From: an uncultured Eubacteriales bacterium
Lineage (GTDB): Bacteria; Bacillota; Clostridia; Oscillospirales; Butyricicoccaceae
Direction of reading: 5' to 3'
NCBI GenBank assembly: GCA_910579575.1
Contig: CAJTUM010000003.1
Span: forward strand, 127,922 to 191,921
DNA: 64,000 nucleotides
The notes under the pieces were generated by a model that was given only the letters and a program-made list of their open reading frames with translations, was not told where the DNA came from and made no database searches. The position numbers and the translations under genes were made by a program. Shown one piece after another: positions 1 to 9,177 of the stretch. Position 1 is the stretch's first letter. Each line of letters starts with the position of its first letter.

Positions 1-217
1 CCGCCACAACCTGGCAATCCGGGTAATATTTGCGGATATTCTCCGCCAACCCCTGCTCCACCTGGCTGCGGATAGCCGGGTAAGAAAGGGTCAGCCGGTT
101 ATCACAATAGATGGGGGATTTGATGCCGCTGGCCCAAGTAAAGGGGTCCTGGGGCCGCAGAAACACCGCTTTGATCTCCAGCAAACAGCCGGCGATTTTC
201 TTTTCTATATTTTCCAT
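1..217 (-). CDS. pyrE: Orotate phosphoribosyltransferase, N-terminal part (partial)
   Basis: Joins orotate to PRPP to give OMP, step five of UMP synthesis. Only the first 72 codons are in the window; the gene continues beyond base 1. Translation from the ATG at 217 reads MENIEKKIAGCLLEIKAVFL and then contains PFTWASGIKSPIYCDNR, the typical N-terminal orotate-binding segment of PyrE. A GGAG-type ribosome site lies just upstream of the ATG, and the pyrF stop is about 20 bases away, so it is the last visible gene of the pyr operon. The catalytic loop and the PRPP motif are outside the window and cannot be judged. Confidence 0.93.
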   Translation of the reverse strand, partial: MENIEKKIAGCLLEIKAVFLRPQDPFTWASGIKSPIYCDNRLTLSYPAIRSQVEQGLAENIRKYYPDCQVVA

Positions 218-236
218 ATTCTTTCTCCTTCTCCCG

Positions 237-944
237 TTATTCCCCGATGAAATCCCGGCACACCCGCCGATAGGCTTCCGCCGGGTCTTCTGCTTTGGTG
301 ATGGGCCTGCCCACCACGATATAATCTGTGCCAATCTCTCGGGCCTTTTGGGGGGTAGTCGCCCGGGATTGGTCGCCCATATCCCCTTCCGGGTAGCGGA
401 TGCCGGGGGTAACGGTGCAGAATTGGGGGCCGCAGGCGCCTTTTACCAAACCAGCCTCCAAAGGAGAGCAGACGACGCCGTCCAGCCCGGCGGACTGAGC
501 GTTTTGGGCATAACGCCTCACGGCGTCTTCCATGGAGGCAGAAATGAGCAGTTCCTTCTGCATCCGCTCTTCCGAGGTGCTGGTCAGCTGTGTGACGGCG
601 ATCAGCATGGGAATCTCCCCCTGAGCGCCTTCCGCCAGTCCCTCTTTGGCGGCCCGCATCATATCCATCGTGCCGGCGGCATGGACGTTGGTCATATTGA
701 CCCCCAAGCGGGCCAAATTGCGCATGGCCTTGTTGACGGTGTTGGGGATATCATGGAGCTTCAAATCCAAAAACACGTCGTGGCCCATGGCTTTGATCTG
801 CCGCACGATATCCGGCCCTTCGCCATAAAAAAGCTCCATGCCGATTTTGACAAAGGGCTTTTGCTCCTCAAACCGCTTGAGGAAATCCAGCGTCGCCTGG
901 GCGCTGGGAAAATCGCAGGCGATAATCACATCCCGTTTTTTCAT
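237..944 (-). CDS. pyrF: Orotidine 5'-phosphate decarboxylase
   Basis: Decarboxylates OMP to UMP, the last step of the pathway. The 235-residue product is of usual length for bacterial PyrF. It begins MKKRDVIIACDFPSAQATL, and the catalytic DxKxHD signature is present as DLKLHDIPNTV near residues 60-70. The phosphate-binding end of the barrel appears as DYIVVGRPITKAEDP close to the C terminus. The ATG overlaps the pyrD stop by four bases, which implies translational coupling. Nothing unusual was seen. Confidence 0.97.
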   Translation of the reverse strand: MKKRDVIIACDFPSAQATLDFLKRFEEQKPFVKIGMELFYGEGPDIVRQIKAMGHDVFLDLKLHDIPNTVNKAMRNLARLGVNMTNVHAAGTMDMMRAAKEGLAEGAQGEIPMLIAVTQLTSTSEERMQKELLISASMEDAVRRYAQNAQSAGLDGVVCSPLEAGLVKGACGPQFCTVTPGIRYPEGDMGDQSRATTPQKAREIGTDYIVVGRPITKAEDPAEAYRRVCRDFIGE

Positions 945-1855
945 TCTTGGGCCCTCCCGATGATTTCTTGTAAGGTTTCGATGCCGTATTCGTCCATTTT
1001 ATGGGGCAGTTCTTCGATAATCCGAGGGCAGGCCCAGGGGTCCACCAGATTCTGAGCCCCCACCTGCACCGCCGAAGCGCCGGCAGACAGAAATTCCAGC
1101 ACGTCGTCTGCGCACTGGACGCCGCCTACGCCGATCACCGGCAGGTTCACGGCCTGACACACCTGATAGACCATGCGCAAGGCCACCGGCTTGACGGCCG
1201 GGCCGCTGAAGCCCGCCATTTTGGTGGAAACGATGGGCTTGCCTGTCCGAGGCTCGATGCGCATTCCCAATAAGGTGTTAATCAACACAATGCCGTCCGC
1301 CCCGGCCTGCTCCGTCGCCTTGGCAATGGCGACGATATCCGTCACATTGGGGGACAGCTTCATATAAACAGGCTTTTTCACCGCCTGTTTCACTGCCCGG
1401 CACACCGAAGCGGCGGCCTCTGGGTCTGTGCCAAAGGCCATGCCGCCGTGGCGCACATTGGGGCAGCTGACGTTGATTTCCAAAATGCCCACGTCCGCTT
1501 CCTGGTCAAACAGGGCGGCGGTATATGCGTAATCCTCTACCGAAAAGCCGGAGATATTGGCAATAACCTTTTTATGGAATACCTGACGCAGCTTGGGCAG
1601 CTCCTCTTCGATCACTTTATGGACGCCGGGGTTTTGCAAGCCGATGGCGTTGATCACGCCGGCCTCGCATTCGGCAATGCGGGGGGTGGGGTTGCCAAAC
1701 CGGGGTTCCTTGGTGGTCCCTTTCAAGCTGATGGAGCCCAGCTTATCCAGATTGTAATATTGCGCAAATTCATAGCCGAAGCCAAAGGTTCCGCTGGCGG
1801 GGATGATGGGATTATCCAGCTCCCAGTCCCCTAATTTTACCGTCAACCTTCCCAT
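941..1855 (-). CDS. pyrD: Dihydroorotate dehydrogenase B, catalytic subunit
   Basis: FMN flavoprotein that oxidises dihydroorotate to orotate; with PyrK it forms the NAD-linked class 1B enzyme. The 304-residue protein carries the class 1B active-site Cys segment ILEINVSCPNVRHGG around residue 125, which distinguishes it from class 2 enzymes that use Ser. Further supports are NAIGLQNPG near residue 70 and the FMN-phosphate loop VIGVGGVQCADD. The start at 1855 touches the pyrK stop, and pyrK-pyrD adjacency is standard for Firmicutes. Membrane quinones are therefore not needed for this step, in keeping with an anaerobe. Confidence 0.97.
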   Translation of the reverse strand: MGRLTVKLGDWELDNPIIPASGTFGFGYEFAQYYNLDKLGSISLKGTTKEPRFGNPTPRIAECEAGVINAIGLQNPGVHKVIEEELPKLRQVFHKKVIANISGFSVEDYAYTAALFDQEADVGILEINVSCPNVRHGGMAFGTDPEAAASVCRAVKQAVKKPVYMKLSPNVTDIVAIAKATEQAGADGIVLINTLLGMRIEPRTGKPIVSTKMAGFSGPAVKPVALRMVYQVCQAVNLPVIGVGGVQCADDVLEFLSAGASAVQVGAQNLVDPWACPRIIEELPHKMDEYGIETLQEIIGRAQE

Positions 1856-2595
1856 TATAATATCACCTCGCCGCTCTTCATCACGGGGCCGTCCACGCAG
1901 ATGCGCTTGGGGCCCGCTATCGTCTCGCAGCTACACCCCATGCAGGCGCCGAAGCCGCAGCCCATCCGCTCTTCAAAGGAAAGCTGGCCCTGGGCGTTTT
2001 TCGCCTTGCCGGCGGCATAAACCGCCCGTAGCATGGGCATAGGACCGCAAGCGAAATAGTAATCGTAATCCACCCTGCTCATGGGTTGGGTGACAAAGCC
2101 CTTTTCCCCCAGACTGCCGTCCTCTGTGGCAAACAGAACCGGGCAGCCCAGCGCCTCAAATTCCTTTTGGTAAAAAGCCTGCTCCGCTCGGCCGAACCCC
2201 AGAACCACTGTGATCTTTTTTCCCTGAGCCGCTAACCGCTTGGCCAGGCCATAGAGAGGCGGAGCCCCCACGCCGCCGCCCACAAGCAGGCTATGGGCGC
2301 CGGCGGCGTTTCCATCAAACCCATTTCCCAAGCCGCAGAGCAAATCCAGCTCTTGACCCGGCCTCATGGCGGCCATCTGCCGGGTGCCCCGGCCCACGAC
2401 CTTATAGACCAACGTCATAGTCTGCTCGTCCCAATCGCAAATACTGATGGGCCGGCGCAGATACAGGCCGTCCAGCTTGACGTTGACAAATTGCCCAGGC
2501 CGCTCCGCGAAGCTCATGTCCCCTGTCAGAATCATTTCATAGGTATCCTGAGCAATGGGGCGGTTGCTCAGCGCCCGATACATTCCATTTCTCAT
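1855..2595 (-). CDS. pyrK: Dihydroorotate dehydrogenase B, FAD/[2Fe-2S] electron-transfer subunit
   Basis: Passes electrons from PyrD FMN through a [2Fe-2S] cluster and FAD to NAD. The 246-residue chain has the ferredoxin-reductase-type FAD motif LRRPISICDWD near residue 48, a NAD-binding region starting LLVGGGVGAPPLYGLA near 104, and a C-terminal cluster of cysteines (CGFGACMGCSCET followed by RICVDGP) that fits the four PyrK cluster ligands. The start overlaps the carB stop by four bases. The family shares folds with other ferredoxin-NAD reductases, but position next to pyrD makes PyrK the clear choice. Confidence 0.96.
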   Translation of the reverse strand: MRNGMYRALSNRPIAQDTYEMILTGDMSFAERPGQFVNVKLDGLYLRRPISICDWDEQTMTLVYKVVGRGTRQMAAMRPGQELDLLCGLGNGFDGNAAGAHSLLVGGGVGAPPLYGLAKRLAAQGKKITVVLGFGRAEQAFYQKEFEALGCPVLFATEDGSLGEKGFVTQPMSRVDYDYYFACGPMPMLRAVYAAGKAKNAQGQLSFEERMGCGFGACMGCSCETIAGPKRICVDGPVMKSGEVIL

Positions 2596-5500
2596 TTTTT
2601 CCCTTCGCTGTCGATGGTGGAAACGCCAACGGTGATCTCCTCCAGCACGTCCAGCAGAACGCTGACGGTATCCAGAGAGGTGAACATAGTCACATTGTTT
2701 TCCACCGCGCAGCGGCGGATTTCAAAGCCGTCGTTATTGGCCCATTCGTTGGCGCCCAAGGTGTTGATGACATATGTGACATGGCCGGCCCGCATGGAAT
2801 CCAGAATTTCCTCGCTGCCCTCGCTGAGCTTTTTCTTGCCCCGGGTGCGAACGCCGTTTTCCCGCAGGAATTTGGCGGTGCCCAGAGTGGCCTCGATATT
2901 GAAGCCCAGGTTATAGAAGCGGCGGATCAAGGGCAGCGCCTGGGGCTTGTCGTCGTCTGCAATGGTGACGAAAACAGTGCCGTAGTTGGCCACCCGCATA
3001 TTGGCGGCTTTCAGCGCCTTATACAGGGCTCGGTTCAGGCTGTCGTCATAACCGATGGCTTCGCCGGTGGATTTCATCTCCGGAGAGAGGTAGACGTCGG
3101 CGCCCCGCAGCTTGCTGAAGCTGAACACCGGGGCTTTGACATACCAGCGCTTGCGCCGGGGGGCTTCCCCGGTCTCATAGCCCTGCTCCTTCAGGCTGTG
3201 GCCCAGCATGACCTTTGTGGCGATTTTGGGCAGCGGCAGGCCGGTGGCTTTGGAAAGGAAGGGCACGGTGCGGGAGGAACGGGGGTTGACCTCAATAACA
3301 TGAACTGTCTCGTCCTCCCCCACGATGAACTGGATATTGAACAGGCCCTGAATGCCGATGCCCCGGCCCAGGCGGACGGTATAATCCAAAATGGCCTGGC
3401 GGGCTTTTTCGCCCACGGAAAATGTGGGGTACACGCTGAAAGAATCGCCGGAGTGGACGCCGGTGTGCTCCACGTGCTCCATAATACCGGGAATCAGCAC
3501 AGTTTCGCCGTCGCAGACCGCGTCTACCTCCAGCTCTTTGCCAGCGATATACTTATCCACCAACACAGGGTGTTCCTCGCTGGCCACCACCGCTTCCGCC
3601 AGGTAGCGGCGCAGCTGTTCGTCGTCCCGCACGATCTGCATGGCCCGGCCGCCCAGCACATAAGAGGGCCGCACCAGCACAGGATAGCCGATTTGGTTGG
3701 CCACCTTGACGCCGTCCTCCACACGGGTCACCGCCTGGCCCGCCGGCTGAGGAATTTGCAGCTCTTCCATCAGTTTTTCAAAGCTGTCTCTGTTTTCCGC
3801 TTTGTCGATGGCCTCCACCCCAGTGCCGATGATCTTGACGCCCAGGGCGTGCAGCCGCTGGGCCAGGTTGATGGCGGTCTGGCCGCCCAGGGAAACCACC
3901 ACGCCCATAGGGTTTTCCAAATGGACCAGGTTCATCACGTCTTCCACGCACAGAGGCTCGAAATACAGCTTGTCGCTGACGGTATAATCCGTGGATACAG
4001 TCTCCGGGTTGTTATTGATGATGATGGCCTCGTAGCCGGCCTCTCGGATGGCCCAGATGGCGTGAACGGTGGAATAATCAAATTCCACGCCCTGACCGAT
4101 GCGAATAGGCCCGCTGCCCAACACCAACACAGAGGGCTTTTCGGTGACAATGGATTCGTTTTCCTCTTCATATGTGGAGTAAAAATAAGGCACATAGGCG
4201 TCGAACTCGCCGGCGCAGGTATCGATGGTTTTGTAAACCGGCCAGATATCGTGCTGTTGGCGCAGCTTCAGCACGTCCAGCTCGTCCATATTCCATAGTC
4301 GGCCGATAAAGGCGTCGGAAAACCCCATGCGCTTGGCCTGGCGCAGCACGGCGGCGTCCGCCGGGTTTTCCTTCACCGTCTGCTCGTAATCCACGATGTT
4401 GCGGATGGCGTCGACGAAGAAATAATCGATTTTGGTGGCTTGGCAGATCATCATCAGATCCACCTTGCGGCGCAGCAGCTCGGCAATGGCATACAGCCGC
4501 TCGTCGGTGGGTGTGACAATTTCTTGCAGTAGCTCGTCGGTGGCGAACGCGTCGAATTTCTGTTTCCACACATGGCTGACCCCCGCTTCCAGGCTGCGCA
4601 CGGCCTTGAGCAGGCTTTCCTCCATGGTGCGGCCGATGGCCATCACCTCGCCGGTGGCCTTCATTTGGGTGGTCAGCAGCTTGGAGGCTTTATCGAATTT
4701 GTCAAAGGGGAATCGGGCCACTTTGCAGACGATATAATCCAAAGCGGGCTCGAAGCTGGCAGGCACGCCCCCCAGCTGGATTTCGTCCAGCGCCAGGCCG
4801 ACGGCAATCTTGGTGGTCACCTTGGCGATGGGGTAGCCGCTGGCCTTGGAGGCCAGAGCCGAGGACCGAGACACCCGGGGATTGACTTCGATTACATAAT
4901 AGCGGAAAGAATAAGGGTCCAAGGCAAACTGGACGTTGCAGCCGCCTTCGATGCCTAATTCCCGAATGATGCGCAAAGCGGCGTCCCGCAGCATATGGTA
5001 TTCCTTGGCCGTCAGGGTCTGAGCCGGAGCTACCACCATGCTGTCGCCGGTGTGAACGCCCACCGGGTCGATATTTTCCATGGAGCAGATGGCGATGGCG
5101 GTGTCGTTTTTATCCCGCATGACCTCAAACTCAATCTCTTTATAGCCTTTGATGGATTTTTCCACCAAAACCTGGCGGACGGGAGACAGGTTCAGAGCGT
5201 TTTCCGCCAACTCCAGCAACTCCTCCTCGTCGTCGCAAAAGCCGCCGCCTGTGCCGCCCAAAGTAAAGGCCGGCCGCAGCACCACAGGGTAGCCGATGCG
5301 CTGGGCCTCTGCCTTGATCTGTTCCACCGAATGGGCGATGGCGCTATCCAGCACAGGCTCGCCGATGCGCAGGCACAAATCCTTGAATTTCTCCCGGTCT
5401 TCGGCCTGATCGATGGAATCGAAATCCGCCCCCAAAATCTCCACATTGCATTCCCGCAACACGCCCTTTTGAGCCAGCTGCATGGCCAAGTTCAGCCCAG

Positions 5501-5780
5501 TTTGGCCGCCCAGGGTGGGGATCAAGGCGTCGGGCCGCTCCATGCGAATAATCCGGGCCACATATTCCAGGTTCAGCGGCTCCATATAGACCTTGTCGGC
5601 AATATTGGAGTCCGTCATGATGGTGGCCGGGTTGGAATTGACCAGAATCACCTGGTACCCCTCTTCCTTCAGGGCCAGGCAGGCTTGGGTACCGGAGTAA
5701 TCAAACTCTGCGGCCTGGCCGATGACGATGGGGCCGGAGCCGATGACCAGGATTTTTTTGATATCAGAGCGCTTAGGCAT
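2592..5780 (-). CDS. carB: Carbamoyl-phosphate synthase, large subunit
   Basis: Makes carbamoyl phosphate from bicarbonate, ammonia and two ATP. The 1062-residue protein has the usual duplicated layout: two carbamoyl-phosphate synthase/ATP-grasp halves (first half with EVNPRVSRSSALASKASG near 300, second with EVNPRSSRTVPFLSKATG near 840) and an MGS-like allosteric domain at the C terminus. PRPP or UMP may bind the last domain as in relatives, but this was not tested. carA overlaps the start by eight bases. The synthase half looks intact, which matters because the partner CarA has lost its glutaminase residues; free ammonia could still feed this subunit. Confidence 0.97.
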   Translation of the reverse strand: MPKRSDIKKILVIGSGPIVIGQAAEFDYSGTQACLALKEEGYQVILVNSNPATIMTDSNIADKVYMEPLNLEYVARIIRMERPDALIPTLGGQTGLNLAMQLAQKGVLRECNVEILGADFDSIDQAEDREKFKDLCLRIGEPVLDSAIAHSVEQIKAEAQRIGYPVVLRPAFTLGGTGGGFCDDEEELLELAENALNLSPVRQVLVEKSIKGYKEIEFEVMRDKNDTAIAICSMENIDPVGVHTGDSMVVAPAQTLTAKEYHMLRDAALRIIRELGIEGGCNVQFALDPYSFRYYVIEVNPRVSRSSALASKASGYPIAKVTTKIAVGLALDEIQLGGVPASFEPALDYIVCKVARFPFDKFDKASKLLTTQMKATGEVMAIGRTMEESLLKAVRSLEAGVSHVWKQKFDAFATDELLQEIVTPTDERLYAIAELLRRKVDLMMICQATKIDYFFVDAIRNIVDYEQTVKENPADAAVLRQAKRMGFSDAFIGRLWNMDELDVLKLRQQHDIWPVYKTIDTCAGEFDAYVPYFYSTYEEENESIVTEKPSVLVLGSGPIRIGQGVEFDYSTVHAIWAIREAGYEAIIINNNPETVSTDYTVSDKLYFEPLCVEDVMNLVHLENPMGVVVSLGGQTAINLAQRLHALGVKIIGTGVEAIDKAENRDSFEKLMEELQIPQPAGQAVTRVEDGVKVANQIGYPVLVRPSYVLGGRAMQIVRDDEQLRRYLAEAVVASEEHPVLVDKYIAGKELEVDAVCDGETVLIPGIMEHVEHTGVHSGDSFSVYPTFSVGEKARQAILDYTVRLGRGIGIQGLFNIQFIVGEDETVHVIEVNPRSSRTVPFLSKATGLPLPKIATKVMLGHSLKEQGYETGEAPRRKRWYVKAPVFSFSKLRGADVYLSPEMKSTGEAIGYDDSLNRALYKALKAANMRVANYGTVFVTIADDDKPQALPLIRRFYNLGFNIEATLGTAKFLRENGVRTRGKKKLSEGSEEILDSMRAGHVTYVINTLGANEWANNDGFEIRRCAVENNVTMFTSLDTVSVLLDVLEEITVGVSTIDSEGKK

Positions 5781-6888
5781 TCTTGTTTCCTCCCTCTTTG
5801 GCTTGGTCCATCATGGCGATAAACTGGTCGTAAACATAGGCGCAGTCGTCGGCGCCGGGCTGATTTTCTGGATAATGCTGCACGCCCAGAACCCGGTTTT
5901 TCTCGTCGATTACGCCCTCTACCGTTCGATCCGTCAAGTGCCGGTGCGTAACCTTCAGGCCGGTGTTTTTCAGGCTTTTTTCGCAGACGGCATAGCGGTG
6001 GCTCTGGGACGTGATCTCCCGCTTCAGCCCATAAATCGTCTCCACTGGCACATTGCCGCCATTGTGGCCGTTTTTCATCTGGTAGGTATCGCCTCCCGCC
6101 GCCAAGGCCAGGATTTGGTATCCCAAGCCTACGCCGAAAACGGGCAGACGGCCCAACAGGGATTTTACCAGCTCCACGGCCTGCGCGCATTCTTTGGGGT
6201 CTCCCGGGCCGCTGGAGAGAAACAAGCCGTCCGGCTTAAGGGCCTTTAGCTGCTCCGCGCCGATATCCCAAGGCACGATGGTCACGTTGCATCCCCGAAC
6301 ATTCAGGCAGCGGATGCTGCTTTGGCGGATACCGAAATCCACCGCCGCCACGTTGTATTTGAAATTGGCGGTGCGGCTATACCAGATTTTTTTGCTGCTG
6401 ACTTTGGCGACCAGGCCCTGTTCTGGCCGGGCCTGCCGAATCCGCTCCAACGCCTGCTCCTTGGGGGTGTCGATATCCGTGAGCAGCGCCTTCATGGCCC
6501 CCTGATCCCGCAGCATCCGGCTGACGGCCCGGGTGTCCAGCCCCTGAATGCCTGGAATGTCGTTTTCCAGCATTACCTCCTCCAGGGTCTTGGTGTAGCG
6601 AAAATTAGAGGGTCGGTCGTTGTATTGCCGCACGATCAGGCACTCTGCGTGGCAGGCGCGGGATTCATAATCCTCGTCGGCCATGCCGTAGCTGCCGATC
6701 ACCGGGTAAGTCATCACCAGGCCCTCGCCGGCGCAGGCCGGGTCGCTGAGGATCTCCTGATAGCCGATCATCGCCGTATCGAAGCTGCACTGGCACAAAG
6801 CCTCCCGCTTGCCGCCAAATCCGACGCCCGCAAATTCTCGGCCGTTTTCAAACACCAGCTTGCGGCCCAAAAGTTCTGTTTTGCCCAT
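5773..6888 (-). CDS. carA: Carbamoyl-phosphate synthase small subunit with degenerate glutaminase site
   Basis: Homologue of the small subunit that normally hydrolyses glutamine and channels ammonia to CarB. The length (371 residues) and both domains are normal, and GPGDP (227-231) and GGN (277-279) are kept. However, the class I amidotransferase nucleophile elbow, usually FGxCLGHQ, reads FGVGLGYQ at 251-258, so the catalytic Cys is Gly254. The usual HPE dyad reads YPE at 339-341, so the catalytic His is Tyr339. The normally conserved DFGxKxNI stretch reads DFGIRQSSI at 184-192. Several independent active-site changes in an open, operon-embedded gene point to a real loss of glutaminase activity, as in ammonia-using vertebrate CPS I. 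It probably keeps a structural role for CarB. Confidence 0.93.
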   Translation of the reverse strand: MGKTELLGRKLVFENGREFAGVGFGGKREALCQCSFDTAMIGYQEILSDPACAGEGLVMTYPVIGSYGMADEDYESRACHAECLIVRQYNDRPSNFRYTKTLEEVMLENDIPGIQGLDTRAVSRMLRDQGAMKALLTDIDTPKEQALERIRQARPEQGLVAKVSSKKIWYSRTANFKYNVAAVDFGIRQSSIRCLNVRGCNVTIVPWDIGAEQLKALKPDGLFLSSGPGDPKECAQAVELVKSLLGRLPVFGVGLGYQILALAAGGDTYQMKNGHNGGNVPVETIYGLKREITSQSHRYAVCEKSLKNTGLKVTHRHLTDRTVEGVIDEKNRVLGVQHYPENQPGADDCAYVYDQFIAMMDQAKEGGNKNA

Positions 6889-6891
6889 GTG

Positions 6892-8160
6892 TTAGCGCTC
6901 CTCTCTATATACTGTTTTTCCCTGACAGACCGTGCGGACCACCCGCCCCTGCGTCTCCATCCCCTCAAAGGGCGTGCTTTTGCCCATCGAATAAAACCGC
7001 CGGCTGTCAACGACGTCTATCGTATTTTCGTCGATGAAAACCAGGTCGGCCCGATTGCCGGGGACCACGCCGCAGGGAATGCCCAACACCCGGGAGGGGC
7101 CGTAGGTCAGCATCCAGAGCAGCCTCTCGATTGAAAGGATTCCCTTTTTCACCAGCCCGGTATACAAAACCGGAAAAGCGGTTTCCAGCCCGACAATTCC
7201 CATGGCGCTGCCCGCCAGGCCCCGGCTTTTTTCCTCCGCGCTGTGGGGGGCGTGGTCGGTGGCGAAGGCGTCGGCCGTTCCATCCTGCAAAGCCCGCCAG
7301 ATAGCCGCCCGATCCTCCGCGCTCCGCAGAGGCGGGTTCATCTTAAAGCGCCCTTCGTCCCCTGCAATATCCATGTCGCAAAGCAAAGCGTGATGAGGGG
7401 TGATTTCACAGCTGACCCGGGCGCCCGCCGCCTTGGCCTGGCGGACGATTTCCAGCGTCTCCTTGGCGGAAACGTGACACACATGGTACCGGCAGCCGGT
7501 TTCCAGCGCGTAGGCCGCGTCCCGGCGGACCTGCTCGTATTCCGAGGCGCTGCAAATGCCCTTGTGCCCATGCAGGGAGGCGTATTCGCCCTGGTGGATA
7601 TATCCGCCGTCCAGCAGACTCTCGTCCTCACAGTGCGCGCAGATCAAGGCGTCCAGCTTGGCGCAGCGGATCATGGCTTGGCGCATCATTTCTCCCTGCT
7701 GCACCCCTTTGCCGTCGTCGCTGAAGCCGGCGCATTTGCCGGCCAGCGCCTCAAAATCCACCAGCTTTTCGCCCTTTTCCCCTTCTGTAATGGAACAATA
7801 GGGCAGAGCCCGCACGCTGGCCCCCTCTTGTATGCGGTCCAAGGAAACCTGCAAATGCTCGGGGCTGTCGGGAACGGGATTCAGGTTGGGCATGGCGCAA
7901 ATGGTGGTAAACCCTCCGGCGGCGGCGGCCATGGACCCGGTTTCCACCGTCTCTTTGTGGGCGAAGCCCGGGTCCCGCAAATGGACATGGAGATCCACAA
8001 AGCCGGGGGATACAATCTGTCCCTGGGCGTCGATTATCTGGCAGCCGGTTTCGTCCAGCCCCAGACCCACGGCCTGAATCAAGCCGTCTTCAATCAGAAT
8101 ATCCTGCCGCGTCAGAGCTTCGCCGTCGAAAACCCGGCCGTTTTTGACAATTGTTTTCAT
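6892..8160 (-). CDS. pyrC: Dihydroorotase
   Basis: Zinc amidohydrolase that cyclises carbamoyl aspartate to dihydroorotate. The 422-residue protein is a class I bacterial dihydroorotase: the metal HxH is in DLHVHLRDPG near residue 57, a further metal region is GFSDDGKGV near 150, and the C-terminal catalytic Asp lies in FATDHAPHS near 300. The stop lies four bases from the carA start, and pyrB is 12 bases upstream, so it is tightly coupled in the operon. Allantoinase and hydantoinase relatives are excluded by context. Confidence 0.97.
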   Translation of the reverse strand: MKTIVKNGRVFDGEALTRQDILIEDGLIQAVGLGLDETGCQIIDAQGQIVSPGFVDLHVHLRDPGFAHKETVETGSMAAAAGGFTTICAMPNLNPVPDSPEHLQVSLDRIQEGASVRALPYCSITEGEKGEKLVDFEALAGKCAGFSDDGKGVQQGEMMRQAMIRCAKLDALICAHCEDESLLDGGYIHQGEYASLHGHKGICSASEYEQVRRDAAYALETGCRYHVCHVSAKETLEIVRQAKAAGARVSCEITPHHALLCDMDIAGDEGRFKMNPPLRSAEDRAAIWRALQDGTADAFATDHAPHSAEEKSRGLAGSAMGIVGLETAFPVLYTGLVKKGILSIERLLWMLTYGPSRVLGIPCGVVPGNRADLVFIDENTIDVVDSRRFYSMGKSTPFEGMETQGRVVRTVCQGKTVYREER

Positions 8161-8172
8161 CTCTTCCCCCCT

Positions 8173-9048
8173 TTAATCGCATAGAGCCCGCTGAATGGCG
8201 GCCATGCGCACAAACACGCCGTTATTCATCTGCTTAAAAATCCGGGAACGGTCGCACTCCACGACCTCGTCGGCAATTTCCACTCCTCGGTTGAAGGGGG
8301 CTGGATGCATGAGAATGGCGTCCTTTTTCAGCCAGGACAGCTTGTCCTTGTCCATGCCGTATTTCTTGTGATATTCTTCCACTGTCAAGCCCATTTTCTG
8401 GCTATGGCGTTCGTGCTGTACCCGCAGCAGCATAACGACGTCGCTCTCCCGCACCGCCTGCTCAAAGGGCTTGAAGTTCATGCCCTCTTCCATATATTCC
8501 TCAGGGCCGCTGGTACAGACCTCCATGCCCAGCCGGCCCATCACCTCGAAATTGGTGTGGGCCACCCGGCTGTGGGAAACGTCGCCGATGATGGCGACCT
8601 TCAGCCCCTCAAAGCCGCCGAACTGCTGGCGGATGGTCAGCAGGTCCAGCAGAGACTGAGTGGGGTGGTTGCCTGTGCCGTCGCCTCCGTTGAGGATTTT
8701 GGCGTTCACGCAGCCTGTCAGCTGGTTGTAATACTCGTTTTCCACATGACGGATCACCAACAGATCCACGCCGAAGCTATCGAAGGTTTTCACCGTGTCA
8801 TAAAAGCTCTCGTTTTTTTGCAGCGAAGAACCGGCGGGATTAAAAGAAACGACCCGTAAACCCAGTTTTTCTTCAGCCACATGAAAGCTGTACTGGGTAC
8901 GGGTCGACGGTTCAAAAAACAAATTGGCGGCAATACGCCCTTCGCATCCGCGGAATACCTGGCCGTCGTGAAAGGCTTGGGCCTGGTCCAAAATGGATCG
9001 GATTTCCGAAACGTCCAGGCTTTTCAGTTCGAGCAAATTTTTTCCCAT
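8173..9048 (-). CDS. pyrB: Aspartate carbamoyltransferase, catalytic chain
   Basis: Transfers the carbamoyl group to aspartate, the first committed pyrimidine step. The 291-residue chain has the carbamoyl-phosphate loop FFEPSTRTQYSF near residue 48 (most relatives have STRTRxSF) and the HPTQSLLDL motif near 128. No regulatory pyrI gene follows; pyrC does, so the enzyme is probably a simple trimer as in Bacillus. An AGGAGG site at 9054-9059 precedes the ATG. It is the first gene of the operon, behind a promoter and a leader of about 120 bases containing an attenuator-like hairpin. Confidence 0.97.
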   Translation of the reverse strand: MGKNLLELKSLDVSEIRSILDQAQAFHDGQVFRGCEGRIAANLFFEPSTRTQYSFHVAEEKLGLRVVSFNPAGSSLQKNESFYDTVKTFDSFGVDLLVIRHVENEYYNQLTGCVNAKILNGGDGTGNHPTQSLLDLLTIRQQFGGFEGLKVAIIGDVSHSRVAHTNFEVMGRLGMEVCTSGPEEYMEEGMNFKPFEQAVRESDVVMLLRVQHERHSQKMGLTVEEYHKKYGMDKDKLSWLKKDAILMHPAPFNRGVEIADEVVECDRSRIFKQMNNGVFVRMAAIQRALCD

Positions 9049-9082
9049 ATAAAACCTCCTGCTTTCCGCGGCTGGCCGAAAG

Positions 9083-9109
9083 AAAAGCCTCCAGAAACCT
9101 GAAGGCTTT
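9083..9109 (-). promoter_or_regulatory. Attenuator-like hairpin in the pyr operon leader
   Basis: On the minus strand the leader contains AAAGCCTTCAG, loop GTTT, then CTGGAGGCTTTT followed by CTTTC: a stem of about ten pairs with a short U-rich tail, ending about 30 bases before the pyrB ribosome site. Two smaller inverted repeats precede it (TTACG/CGTAA at 9152-9167 and AAAACG/CGTTTT around 9118-9138). The layout fits transcription attenuation of a pyr operon, but no clear PyrR-binding consensus was recognised and pyrR is not in the window. Confidence 0.6.
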
Positions 9110-9177
9110 CCATCAAAACGGAAGTATCTCGTTTTCCGGCCCCCAAGCCGCTTACGATGAACCGTAAAATTTCTTAT

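Noticed and set aside
5773..6888. CarA active-site changes as simple sequencing error
   Set aside because: At least three separate motif positions differ without any frame disruption, which a single base-call error would not give. Reads should still be checked.
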